A stretch of DNA of 64,000 nt from the NCBI GenBank assembly GCA_028752905.1, contig JAQNBH010000011.1, positions 1,510,369 to 1,574,368 of the forward strand, in the 5' to 3' direction. This document shows positions 12,690-24,355 of the stretch, in pieces. Below the pieces are notes generated by a model. That model made no database searches. It was not told the DNA's origin and was given only the letters and a program-made list of their open reading frames with translations. The first letter of the stretch is position 1; each line of letters opens with the position of its first letter. Position numbers and translations under genes: made by a program. This stretch comes from Cladorhizidae sp. MBARI D1340-BT2 (lineage: Eukaryota > Porifera > Demospongiae > Poecilosclerida > Cladorhizidae).

Positions 12690-14322
12690 AGTAGTACTGT
12701 GGCGGTAGCTAGTAATACTGTAGTGGTAGTCTAGTAATACTGTGTAGTACTGTAGTGGTAGTCTAGTAATACTGTATAGTACTGTAGTTGTAGTCTAGTA
12801 GTACTGTAGTGGTAGTCTAGTAATACTGTGTAATACTGTAGTGGTAGTCTAGTAATACTGTGTAATACTGTAGTGGTAGTCTAGTAATACTGTGTAATAC
12901 TGTAGTGGTAGTCTAGTAATACTGTGTAATACTGTAGTGGTAGTCTAGTAATACTGTGTAATACTGTAGTGGTAGTCTAGTAATACTGTGTAATACTGTA
13001 GTGGTAGTCTAGTAATACTGTGTAATACTGTAGTGGTAGTCTAGTAATACTGTGTAGTACTGTAGTGGTAGTCTAGTAATACTGTGTAGTACTGTAGTGG
13101 TAGTCTAGTAATACTGTGTAATACTGTAGTGGTACTGTAGTGGTAGTCTAGTAATACTGTGTAGTACTGTAGTGGTAGTCTAGTAATACTGTGTAGTACT
13201 GTAGTGGTAGTCTAGTAAACTGTGTAGTACTGTAGTGGTAGTCTAGTAATACTGTGTAATACTGTAGTGGTAGTCTAGTAATACTGTGTAGTACTGTAGT
13301 GGTACTGTAGTGGTAGTCTAGTAATACTGTGTAGTACTGTAGTGGTAGTCTAGTAATACTGTGTAGTACTGTAGTGGTAGTCTAGTAAACTGTGTAGTAC
13401 TGTAGTGGTAGTCTAGTAATACTGTGTAATACTGTAGTGGTAGTCTAGTAATACTGTAATACTGTAGTGGTAGTCTAGTAATACTGTGTAATACTGTAGT
13501 GGTAGTCTAGTAATACTGTGTAATACTGTAGTATTAGTCTAGTAATACTGTGTAATACTGTAGTGGTAGTCTAGTAATACTGTGTAGTACTGTAGTGGTA
13601 GTCTAGTAATACTGTCTGGTACTGTAGTGGTAGTCTAGTAATACTGTGTGGTACTGTAGTGGTAGTCTAGTAATACTGTGTAGTACTGTAGTGGTAGTCT
13701 AGTAATACTGTCTGGTACTGTAGTGGTAGTCTAGTAATACTGTGTGGTACTGTAGTGGTAGTCTAGTAATACTGTGTAGTACTGTAGTGGTAGTCTAGTA
13801 ATACTGTGTAGTACTGTAGTGGTAGTCTAGTAATACTGTGTAGTACTGTAGTGGTAGTCTAGTAATACTGTGTAGTACTGTAGTGGTAGTCTAGTAATAC
13901 TGTGTAGTACTGTAGTGGTAGTCCTAGTAATACTGTGTAGTACTGTAGTGGTAGTTTTAGTAATACTGTGTAATACTGTAGTGGTAGTCTAGTAATACTG
14001 TGTAGTACTGTAGTGGTAGTCTAGTAATACTGTGTAGTACTGTAGTGGTAGTTTTAGTAATACTATGTAATACTGTAGTGGTAGTCTAGTAATACTGTGT
14101 AGTACTGTAGTGGTAGTCTAGTAATACTGTGTAATACTGTAGTGGTAGTCTAGTAATACTGTGTAATACTGTAGTGGTAGTCTAGTAATACTGTGTAGTA
14201 CTGTAGTGGTAGTCTAGTAATACTGTGTAATACTGTAGTGGTAGTCTAGTAATACTGTGTAGTACTGTAGTGGTAGTCTAGTAATACTGTGTAGTACTGT
14301 AGTGGTAGTCTAGTAATACTGT
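12690..14322. repeat. 32-bp minisatellite, about 50 copies
   Basis: The unit contains GTAGTGGTAGTCTAGTAATA and then CTGTGTAGTACT or CTGTGTAATACT. It is rich in TAGTA/TACTG and has occasional short units (GTAAACTG) and local duplications, for example around 13130 and 13305. Intronic, stops in all frames. Confidence 0.97.
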
Positions 14323-14460
14323 GGTGTTAATCTGATCTCCGGTGAGGGACGGGAGTCAGGAATGATTCCATCTCAAGGGTAGCTTGACATACATACTAGC
14401 TGGTTTCGTTTGTTTGAGACTAAGTGCCACCTGTGGGTTATCTAATTGTGTGGGGTAGTA

Positions 14461-15825
14461 TAGTCAATTGGGGTAAAAAAAAGCCGGGGGGTTAGTTGGG
14501 GTAAAAAAAGACCAGGGGTCTGGGGAAGACACAGCTGCTTTAAGAATTAAAGCAATCCTTGATCTGTCAAGTACTTTTAATGGGCTTTTCATTAATGTGT
14601 GTTTTTGTATAAAAATATTGACAGGGAGGACATGACAAAATAAAGAACCTAAACATGTAGAAAATACCCGAAATTAACTTTTTTCTGACTCACCTTAACT
14701 TTTGGGTAGATTAATCAAACTAGTTAGTAAATTATGAATGCTAGCCAAAAGAAAATAGTTACTAAATGGTTTATTCATTGACAAAAAAAAAATCAATTTT
14801 TTTTGATATTTTAGGGGGGTTGGGACCGGCTTTTTTTTACCCCAGATATTTTTGGTCACTCGGGGTAAAAAAAAGCCAGGTTTTTTTTTTGGCAATTTTT
14901 TTCTCGTCTTTTTTCGAGTACTATATTTTCATTTTTTCTTCTCCAGTCATGCTAATTTGTGAGTTAAAGCATAATTGTGAGTAATATGAATTATTTGAAT
15001 ATGAATAAACCACCTAGTCAATGGTACATGGACTATTGCATCATTCTGATGGACAGAATGATACAATAGTATATATATATATAATGTGAGTAACTGAATA
15101 TGAATAAACCAACTTTAGTCATTGATTATCAATGGTACATGGACTATTTCATCATGACCAAAGTTTTCAGTGATGACGAAGATGCTGATCCCACATCAGC
15201 TGAATTTAGCTTCCATAACAAAAAAAGAGCGAAGCACAGACTTTTCTACGATTGGCCAAAGCAGGAAGATGTGGAGATAGTAGCAGTGGATCGTTGCATG
15301 TATGGCCCTTGTTCAGCCAGTAGTGGAAACAGTTAGTCGAGGGAATGCACTGCTGAAGTTCGAGTGTGAAGCAAAAGTGATAAACAATTTCAAGTATTTT
15401 TCTTTAAGAAAATGCAGTAAAATCCAACTGTTAACCGTTACTGTACTATTTATTGTAGTATTTGAACAAATTTTAATGAAAAAAGATTCAATTGATAAAG
15501 GTGTTGTCTACATTGTCGTTAATTGATAAAATATTAAAATATTGAAGTATTTACATTTGATTTTACCGTTTAGGATATTTTTAAAGGGGTGGGTTTTTTT
15601 TACCCCGAACCGGCTTTTTTTTACCCCTTTCATGGGGTAAAAAAAAGCCACCATATTTTTATTAATATTTCATTATAGGACATAGGATATATTTTTTTAA
15701 TTTATGTAGTCATCATTTGATAGTAAAGTACTAGAGGATGGCATATGTGTTTTTAGTAAATCCTTTACTCTGGCTCTTAAAAGGTAAAGTTAAGGGAAAC
15801 GGCTTTTTTTAACCCCAATTGACTA
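14461..15825. mobile_element. TIR element, TA-flanked, with internal GGGGTAAAAAAAAGCC repeats
   Basis: Termini at 14461-14485 and 15801-15825 are inverted repeats differing at one base (both start TAGTCAATTGGGG). TA flanks each end (14459-14460 and 15826-15827), as expected of Tc1/mariner-type target duplication. The motif GGGGTAAAAAAAAGCC or its complement recurs inside near 14500, 14829, 14860, 15592, 15609 and 15634, in both orientations. An AATATGAATAAACCA segment is directly duplicated (about 14996-15045 and 15096-15155), and there is a short hairpin near 15041-15062. An open frame at 15100-15336 (78 codons, acidic start, FYDWPKQEDVEIVAVDR) may be a relic of a transposon protein, but I do not recognise it. 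Likely non-autonomous. Confidence 0.7.
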
Positions 15826-15924
15826 TATTTGAAAGCAAAGCGTTGGTTGGCATCCTCTGACAAGTTTGGCTACACCTTGTCAGCTAAAATTTCACCAAAT
15901 ACTTCCCATTCCTGGACTGGCCAA

Positions 15925-16545
15925 TGTGTAGAGATCCTTCTTGCATCTTCGTAGAGCTGCCATAGCCTCCTTCTTGCTGTCAGGCTAGGGGCATCTTCGT
16001 AGAGCTCCCATAGCCTCCTTCTCTTGCTGTCAGGCTAGGGGCATCTTCGTAGAGCTGCCATAGCCTCCCTCTTGCTGTCAGGCTGGGGGCATCTTCGTAG
16101 AGCTGCCATAGCCTCCCTCTTGCTGTCGGGCTGGGGGCATCTTCGTAGAGCGCTGCCATAGCCTCCCTCTTGCTGTCAGGCTGGGGGCATCTTCGTAGAG
16201 TGCTGCCATAGCCTCCCTCTTGCTGTCAGGCTGGGGGCATCTTCGTAGAGCGCTGCCATAGCCTCCTTCTTGCTGTCAGGCTGGGGGCATCTTCGTAGAG
16301 CGCTGCCATAGCCTCCCTCTTGCTGTCAGGCTGGGGGCATCTTCGTAGAGCGCTGCCATAGGCTCCTTCTTGCTGTCAGGCTGGGGGCATCTTCGTAGAG
16401 CGCTGCCATAGCCTCCCTCTTGCTGTCGGGCTGGGGGCATCTTCGTAGAGCTCCTTCTTGCTGTCAGGCTGGGGGCATCTTCATAGAGCGCTGCCATAGC
16501 CTCCTTCTTGCTGTCAGGCTGGGGGCATCTTCGTATAGCTGCCAT
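15925..16545. repeat. 60-bp minisatellite, about 10-11 copies
   Basis: The unit contains GGCATCTTCGTAGAGC and CCATAGCCTCC with TTGCTGTCAGGCTGGGG. The period is 60 bp in the middle, with some copies shortened. Being a multiple of three, it leaves open frames on the minus strand. I do not call them genes. The flanking 15830-15925 and 16546-16880 hold no feature I recognise. Confidence 0.95.
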
Positions 16546-16879
16546 AGCCTCTTCGAAGTGATACTGGCAATCGGTGAAAGGTGTTGCAGCCTTTCCAGTC
16601 AAACGCCGAAACCATCAGAGACTCAGTGCTATTGCAACCACAGACTTGGACAACATTCTCAAAATGGTCAAGCCTCTCCTCCCAAACTCTTGGGGTTATT
16701 TTGTTGAACAGTGCAGATAACCCTACCCACTACGCCAAATGCATCAAGAGAGGTAAAGGGTTTCCACAGGTGATGTGACCACTGGCATCCAACCTATCAA
16801 ACTCATAGAGTGAAGAGAGTGAGAAGTGCTTCTGGTTATCAGCTAACAAGAGCCAGGAAGCTCACAAATCACATGCATG

Positions 16880-17435
16880 CAGATGGAGGAGCACTAGTGA
16901 GTAAGTGCTGAGAGCACAGTGTGGACTACATGCATGCATGCAGGGAGGAGCACTAGTGAGTAAGTACTGAGAGCACAGTGTGGACTACATGCATGCATGC
17001 AGGGAGGGGCACTAGTGAGTAAGTGCTGAGAGCACAGTGTGGACTACATGCATGCATGCAGGGAGGGGCACTAGTGGGTAAGTACTGAGAGCACAGTGTG
17101 GACTACATGCATGCATGCAGGGAGGGGCACTAGTGAGTAAGTGCTGAGAGCACAGTGTGGACTACATGCATGCATGCAGGGAGGAGCACTAGTGAGTAAG
17201 TACTGAGAGCACAGTGTGGACTACATGCATGCATGCAGGGAGGAGCACTAGTGAGTAAGTACTGAGAGCACAGTGTGGACTACATGCATGCATGCAGGGA
17301 GGGGCACTAGTGAGTAAGTGCTGAGAGCACAGTGTGGACTACATGCATGCATGCAGGGAGGGGCACTAGTGAGTAAGTACTGAGAGCACAGTGTGGACTA
17401 CATGCATGCATGCAGGGAGGAGCACTAGTGTGTGT
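16880..17435. repeat. 59-bp minisatellite, about 9 copies
   Basis: The unit contains ATGCATGCATGCAGGGAGG and GCACTAGTGAGTAAGT with GAGAGCACAGTGTGGACTAC. Each copy has the palindrome TGCATGCATGCA and an SpeI-type ACTAGT. Confidence 0.95.
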
Positions 17436-17789
17436 AGTAGTGCTATGGCAGCTGTAGTCGTGGTAATAGTAGCAGTAGTATTGGTAGTAGGTATCCCACC
17501 AGCTGCAAGGTGGGGTCAGCAGTGCAGTCCACATGTCATGGCTCCGGTGCCAGTCAACATTCTCCCTGCTGAGATCGGCCATTCAATGCCTTCGAGGTGC
17601 ATGTTCCAGTGCCGGACATGCCAGTGATTTATCCCCCCAATAGACCTTGTGACCTCTGGAGTCGCAAATACCCAAAGACTATTAGCTGGCAATTCAATAC
17701 ATACATACACACACACATACACACATCTGCATTCTTGTAGTGCTTGTACGTAACCATGTTATTTTTTTAAATTAATTAAAAAAAACCTA

Positions 17790-17870
17790 GTAGTAGTACT
17801 AAGTAGTGAGTGTACTAGTAGTGGTGGTATTAGTAGTAGTAGTATTAATAGTAGTAGAAGTAGTAGTGTG
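17790..17870. repeat. AGT/GTA-rich microsatellite
   Basis: Degenerate AGTAGTAGT runs shortly before the next exon. The part from 17440 to 17790 has no feature I recognise. Confidence 0.8.
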
Positions 17871-17936
17871 ATGCAGGTGTGGTGTTAGTATTTATATGGT
17901 AGGTTGTTACTTGATGATGATGTTGTATCTGTACAG

Positions 17937-18194
17937 ATAGCGGACGGCCTTCGCTACTTACACTCTCTGTACATTGTGCATCGTGACATCAAGCCCAGCA
18001 ATGTGCTCGTGTGGGACCTTCGACCAGACCACTCCCACAACCACTCACATGGGCGTGGTGTGGATGTGAAGTTGGCCGACTACGGAGTGTCCCAGTTTTA
18101 CTCTCCTTCTGGTCTCCGCAGACATAAAGGCACAGAGGAGTACATGGCCCCAGAGCTCTTCAGAGACAACAGGAAACTGGCCTACGATGAGAAG
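17937..18194 (+). CDS. LRRK1: LRRK1-like Roco kinase, catalytic and activation loop exon
   Basis: 86 codons, phase 0 both sides (acceptor TGTACAG|ATAGCG, donor GAGAAG|GTACAA at 18195). It starts IADGLRYLHSLYIVHRD. The catalytic loop is HRDIKPSN (His codon at 17979), the metal-binding motif is DYG (18078-18086) and the activation segment ends GTEEYMAPEL. DYG instead of DFG is a hallmark of LRRK kinases. A complete HRD is notable, because LRRK2 has YRD and LRRK1 has a divergent triplet there. A His-rich insert (HSHNHSHGRG) sits between the two loops. All catalytic residues are present, so an active kinase is expected. The exon ends YDEK, which joins VDIFSFG at 34898. Confidence 0.93.
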
Positions 18195-18450
18195 GTACAA
18201 GACCACCCTAGCCTTAGGCCCAGCCCTAGCCTCACAATGGCGAGGTACAAGACCTCCCCAGCCTTAGGCCCAGCCCTAGCCTCACAATGACGAGGTACAA
18301 GACCTCCCCAGCCCCCAGCCCTAGCCTCACAAAGGTACAAGACCTCCCCAGCCTTAGGCCCAGCCCTAGCCTCACAATGACGAGGTACAAGGCCTCCCTA
18401 GCCTTCGGCCAAGCCCTAGCCTTACGATGAGAAGGTAAAGGCCTCCCTAG
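18181..18450 (+). repeat. ~50-bp repeat carrying copies of the exon 4 donor
   Basis: The exon end and donor (GATGAGAAG|GTACAAGACC) are followed by copies of the same junction. GAG|GTACAAGACC or close forms have their GT at 18245, 18295, 18335 and 18385, and GATGAGAAG|GTAAAGGCC has its GT at 18435. Spacing is 50 bp with one 40-bp copy. The body of the unit contains CAGCCCTAGCCTCAC. Confidence 0.9.
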
Positions 18451-18504
18451 TCCTAGGCCCTACCTCCAACCTTGTCTCAGTCATACCACACACTGTATGT
18501 ATTC

Positions 18505-18680
18505 ACACCAATCATATTGTGTGTATACACATGCATAATAGCACGTGCTATAATCATATTGTATGTATACACATGCATAATAGCACGTGCTATAATCATA
18601 TTGTGTGTATACACATGCATAATAGCACGTGCTATAATCATATTGTGTGTATACACACGCATAATAGCATGTGCTATAAT
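18505..18680. repeat. 42-bp repeat, about 4 copies
   Basis: The unit contains GTGTATACACATGCATAATA and GCACGTGCTATAATCATATT. Each copy has the palindrome GTATAC and a CACGTG. Confidence 0.93.
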
Positions 18681-18823
18681 ATTCATAATGAATAGGAGTG
18701 GCCAAAGCTATTGGCAGAATGAAAGGAAACATGAATTCACAGATGTGGTCTATAATTAACTGGACATGTGATGTAAAAACATGTACACCAAATATATAGT
18801 CAAAGCAATTTACTTCAATTTTG

Positions 18824-21800
18824 GGGTCAACGTCAAACAAATTGCAACAAAAATAAAATCACCTCAGATCATTTCTATAAGGTCCCTACAATGACATACT
18901 AAAAGTCCAGAAGAATCCATGTGGTGGAATTTGCATAAATCCAATATGGCCGCTAATTTCAAGCTACTCATTATTGGCCATAACTTTGTCCATAGTTGAT
19001 TTTTTTTTGCTACTTTAAAGGCCTAAAATCTACAACCTACCAAGGCCTACTATGTTTTATCGTATGTAGCATAAATTCCAATATGGCTGCCAATTTCACG
19101 ACTAATTAGGCGCATATTTGGTGGGATTTAACGTTATAATTTCAAATTTGCAACACTTTTAATTGTGATTAGCACGAATTATTTGCTAATTATTAACAAA
19201 ATGAAAAAAACAAAGTAATAAATGGAGTTTTTCCTTGCTTGAATCAGTGTTTAGTCTGAGTGTCTTAAATATGTACATGAGTCACATTCTGCAGTATGCA
19301 CTACCATGAAAGGAACGTTTTATTCATCATCTTCATCAACTCCAAGGTCTGGTCTAGGGGAATTAGCACAACTGGTTAGCACAACTGGTTCCTCGACATT
19401 CACCACAGGCAGGTGAGCAAGTCAGTCCATGCTTTTGGCATGTACAATGCCTACTAGTGCAGGAAGTTTTGCAGCAACATCTGATAACCTCAAGCAGTGA
19501 TGATGGGGCTGCTGCCTGGTCTGTCTGTATGGGAAGATACATTCCATCATCAAGATGCCAACCCCAATCACTTGGAACCAAGTCATCAGCTAGCCCCTTC
19601 CATTCCTGTATTTGATAGTACACTCTTAGGCTGTGATACTTTCCTGCAGATGAAGTTGGTGGCAATGTTCGTGGTTCAACAAATGATGTGATTGTAGATA
19701 CTTTATCACAAAATTGCTTGTATCTTAGCGAGTTGAGACTGTCTGATGAATCTCCATTATGCAGACAAACCAATGCTTTCTCTCCAGCAGCGATAAGTCC
19801 CTCTTTGTTACTAGGTTCTGAGGTATTGAATACTTGTACGCCTGCTGGTGAAAAATGGTATTTTTCATTTTTTTCAAAGCTCCTCCTTTGCCAAGTCCAT
19901 GTATACGCGATGTAGTGTCACAGCCGAGTATGGCATGGATAAACAGGATATGGTCACACACATCCCCTCCAAGAGCATGTTTCAGTTGATTAATATTCCA
20001 TACTCTGTTCTTTTTGGAATTGGCTTTGGTTTCAGGGGAGAAAAAAAATTGTTTAGCTTTCAAATCACAATGATAGATGAGCAGGATAACAAGGTCAGTG
20101 TCATCCCCCACAAGAATGGTGGTATTTATTTCAGAGGACTGTACTGCTGTTCTCACAATCAGCAGATCTGCATCTTGTTTGGCATGAATTATCACATATC
20201 CAGCATGCTCCAACTTTTCACCAAGAAGATTTATGAATAGTTGCTTGTTGATTTTGTTAGCTAAAAATTCATCTTTTTTGGATTTCAGAACCATGTCTCC
20301 AGTGAAGTGCACAGTAACACCTGTATGTGTCCTAGATCGGCGAAGATGGGCTATCCTTAGTAGAAGGGCCATTTTGATAGCCATCAAAAACCACTGTAGG
20401 TTTCCCGTATTTCCTTGCGAGATAATCTACATAGAGTCGACAAATGCTATCATATGTTACTCCACGGGGCCATGGTATGTGATGCAACAGTGCACCACCA
20501 TCCAATACAAACTGCACAGTGCCTGTTGGTTCAGGGAACTCATTGCTGGTCACTTTCCATATAGCATCTGCTAGAGCAGACTTGTTAGCTTGCAGAGGGA
20601 GGTGTGAAGACTCAAACAAGGCAGGAGGATAGCTACACAATTCAAACTTGAAGAGATGAGGAAGCTCATCTGCACGGTCTCCAGCAGTAACAAGTCTCTG
20701 AAACAAGAGTTTTGGGTCCACCTGCACGAGTTGATGTTGAATCTTAACGCTTGTCCTTGAGGCTAGTGTCACAACATGATCTGCTTTTTTGAATGAGTAG
20801 TCACTAACATTCTTTCCTGCCATTGAGTCTAAGATTCTTTGACCAACTTCTTTAGACTTCTCTACATTTACTGAACTTTCTGCTGTCATGCCACTGGCTA
20901 TGCTGTGCAGAACAGGATCAGAAGTAAATGGACTTCGCTCTATGAGGTAACTTAGGATGTCAAGCGTGTCATTGACATCCCTACTCTGTCTCGCTCTACT
21001 GACCTCTTTGTGTTGCTCACTTGCTTCATACCTCACACCAGAAAACTCCTGCGCATGGCCTCATTTACGTGTGCACGGCATGGCAGAGATAGAAGCCACA
21101 CATTTCTTTGTGTTTCTGTCATTCCAGTTCCTCTTGTCAGCCCTCCACTTGACTTTACACTCCTCGTGAGAACTTGTTCAATGATGAGATCTGTGGACAG
21201 CCCTGCCCAGTAACGATTGCTTCTCCTTACCACATGATAACCTTCTTGGAAGGTTTTGTACACTGCTGGGTGGGTCTGTGGCAAATCTTGCATAATTTGC
21301 AAGTACAAGTGAGCTGATTTAGCATACAGTGTATGTCCTGAAGCAGCAAAGTAAGGCAACATGTCATGGACAGCTTGTAAATGTAGAGCCCAGTTTCCTG
21401 TTCGCTCAGCTTTCAGAAACATAATATGTAAGATGTCTATCATGCTCATGTATTGTAGCCAAAGAAGGGCAGTACGTGACAACAGGCCTTCTTTCTTCAT
21501 CTTAAGACTTAAGAGTGTTCTGAATCTTGTTGAGAGTGACTGATGAACAAGCTTCCTCTACAGATGCAATCCCAGAAAAGAGGCCATCATACAATTTTTT
21601 TGCCTCCTCCAGGTCATTGTTCCTTAAACCCTCATCAGGTGTACCATCTTCCTCACGTTCTTCTCCAGCACTCAGACCTTCAGTATCCTCCACGGTGGCT
21701 TTGCAAGGTACAGGAACATTGTAGCAATCAGCAATCAGAATAGTATTCAGAGCAGCATCAATCAGGAAATGCCCACGTAAAGCTCTAGAAATTGCCTTGC

Positions 21801-24338
21801 CACTCAGCATATGACTCACGCAGTTGCTGGCGTATACAACCTCAAGAATCTCCTGGAGTCCTGAGCCTCACATCAAGTGTCCTATACTACCCAAGAAGCT
21901 CATCTCAGTGTGTAGAGCTCCTAGGCATAGCACAATGTTCCTCAGATGACTGTCACTAGGCTGACTCAGTATGATGACAGTGAGTGCTTTCCACCACAGT
22001 GGCTGGTCGAATGTCAAAATTGGTGTGACATTGTACCTGGCAGCATGAGAACTCACAAATCGTAGAGTTGAGAGCACACAAGATGGATTGCTGGGCTGCA
22101 TATCAATCATAGGAAGAAACATGACAGATGCCTTGCGCCTGGATGCTGTCCAGCATGCACCATCTGCATCATACCAGGCCTTGGAGAGCAAAAGATTAAG
22201 GACAATTTCCAGAGTACGTCAAGATTGAATGTTGTGTCATCCACATTTAAGTTTACAATAGTCTTATAAACTAGATGTGGTAGAGTGGGGGATGGTTTGA
22301 AATATTCAATATTGATGTGCCCAATGGCAGAAATCTCTGCAGAAGAAACAGAGATTTAAGGGGCTGGCCTGCATTTGATTGAACCAGGTGTTTTGATGGC
22401 TATAATCCCCATGCCATGGAAAGTACCAGCTCCATCAATTGTGCAGACATTATGGTCAACATTATCTGCCACATACTGGATCTGCTGCCCTGCTGTGTAG
22501 TCAGGTATTTCTGTTCCTTGTGCAACTGCAGCACTTCTCTCATATCTTTTCACTTCTAAATAAGAACATGAGAATCCAAGGGAATTGAGAGTGTCTATAA
22601 GGAACCGTGATGAATAATGATGGTGCAATTGCACACCAAGCCCAAGTTGCAGGGGTGCAAGGAGTACCCTCGGCCTTGCTGCCTGCATAATGGCCTGTCC
22701 TATTGACGCCAGTTTTGCATTTATCTTTTTACCTGCAAAGATAGTCTGAGAAATACAGTAGTTGTAAAGTTTCTGGGTAGGAAGTCTTCTGCAGAGGCTG
22801 ATAGCATTTCATCAGGACTGGGGTATGCATCGTTTGTAACAGGTAGGGACTTGATGTCACTCTGAATGAGCTTAGCAGCAGTCTGTATTATTCTCAGTTT
22901 CTCAGTTTCAGATGTGTCATGTTTTGACTGCTTATTGAAATCATACAGGATAGAGCTGGCAGTTGAATAAAAGGTCACTACATTTCCCCCCCCATTTAGC
23001 TGATCCTCTTGCCAAAGTGCTCCTGTATTTTCTTCTTCATGTACACAATACTATAGGCCTGGTATCCAGTATTTTGTAGGTACTCTTGCATTTTTTCTAG
23101 CAGGTCACCCACTGTCATTTGCTCATCATCATTCTCTTTTAAATGTTTGACAACTCTCAGAAATGCTGCAGTTTTAACTTCTTGTTCAGACCTTCCTGTT
23201 TTTTATTTCTTTGTGCTGCCCATTTCTACATTAGTATGTGGCATCTGTCATCCAGTTCTAAAACTGGAACTGCACTGTTGATGGTAAACTGCATCTGCAG
23301 CAGGAAGGTCATTCACACATGCCAGCCTACCTGCTACAATCATGCCCCACTCATCATTTCTAGTTGCACATACCTGTCCAATTGTCTCCTGAAACACCTT
23401 AGTTCTGACAGGCATGACATCAAAGCCTTTTTCCTTTCCATTATACTTTGCAGGACAGCCACAAAAGAGGCAATGTACACTAAAATCAAAATGTTGACTT
23501 TCAGAACGAAGACTAAGGAGGCGGTCATGTTGCTCACTACTTTGCACTGCCTTTGAATTATCAAACCGAATTCTATTTGTTTCACAGAAACATCGACGAC
23601 ACTCCTTATGGATACTTTGGCCAGGATTTGTTATTATGTTGATGCCACGCTCCTGGCTTGCATGATTAACTCCCTCACTGCCCTTTTCTCTAAGCACAAC
23701 AACATCATCTCCATTTTGGATTGGTTCATTACAAATAGGACAGTTCTCCATTCTTTCAATGCTAAAATATCTGCAGGGCTGAAGGAAGGAAATTAGAAGT
23801 GGTCAACAGGAACATGGTAAAAAGTGTAACCTTGGTGTACCTGTCACTATTGCATGAACTTCTTCCCAGCATGAACTTCTTCCCAGTGATTTCCTGCTTT
23901 AAACAGACATCCAAGATAAGTTTGGATAATCAATTTTAGCTGCCTAGAAGTGTACTTGAGCACAAGCATGAGCTAACTTACACCATGTGGTCAGGTGTAA
24001 TCACTAATGATCCTTACCTGTATGGATATGGTTACCTACATAGATATGGTCTGATTATCCTCCTACCTATAGTTCTTGTCTGTTGACTTAAAATAAGTAT
24101 ACATTGCTGAGAAGTTATTTTAGGCTTTCAAAGTTGCCAGAATATCAACTAGAAATAAAGTTATGAACAAATAAATGTGAATGGTCACGATAATGGCGGC
24201 CATTTTGAATTTAATGCAAATTTGGCATCTTTCCACCACTTGGATTTTTTTGGACTTTTACTATGTTATTCTAGGGACCTTATAGAAATGAACTGCAGTG
24301 GAATTTTTTTGGTTGCAATTTGTTTGACGTTAAACCTT
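18824..24338 (-). mobile_element. Decayed TIR DNA transposon, Academ-like (XPG-nuclease type)
   Basis: Long imperfect terminal inverted repeats lie at about 18824-19030 and 24116-24338. They share, in inverted orientation, ACGTCAAACAAATTGCAAC, TTTCTATAAGGTCCCTA, AAAGTCCA, TGGTGGAA, ATGGCCGC and CATAACTTT. Between them, on the minus strand, lies one long broken coding region (19363-23751). The exact outer ends and target duplication are unclear because the right end abuts a 25-bp satellite. Long TIRs with a transposase followed by an XPG-like nuclease fit what I know of the Academ superfamily. That family name is an inference from motifs. The element sits in the intron between kinase exons 4 and 5, opposite to the host gene. 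Confidence 0.75.
19363..23751 (-). pseudogene. Broken transposon protein: Zn fingers, transposase-like core, XPG/PIN-like nuclease, CXC domain
   Basis: Read on the minus strand, collinear pieces occur in order. First is an N-terminal Cys cluster (CPICNEPI ... HKECRRCFC, about 23748-23560). Next is a second Cys part ending VYHQQCSSSF (to about 23260). Middle pieces follow at 22978-22721 and 22688-22356 (LAPLQLGLGVQLHHHYSSRF). Then come TFDQPLWWKA (about 22014-21985) and a core with ERTGNWALHLQAVHDMLPYF and RYWAGLSTDLIIEQVLTRSV. After that is a nuclease-like half with VVFDGYQNGPSTKD (about 20391-20350) and DDTDLVILL (about 20105-20079). Last is a tesmin/TSO1-like CXC motif (CTCQKHGLTCSPACGEC, about 19479-19366). 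The frame changes near 22985 (a run of C), 21500, 21040, 20360 and 19750, and there is an in-frame TGA at 21868-21870. A few of the breaks may be introns (for example GTAAAAAG near 22728), but the TGA and the close frame changes show it is dead. Confidence 0.8.
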
Positions 24339-24355
24339 ATTTTGCCTGGACTAAT

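Noticed and set aside
16276..16602. Minus-strand frame with CPQPDSKKEAMAALYEDA repeats
   Set aside because: 60-bp array. Only the first ~20 residues are unique and they match nothing I know.
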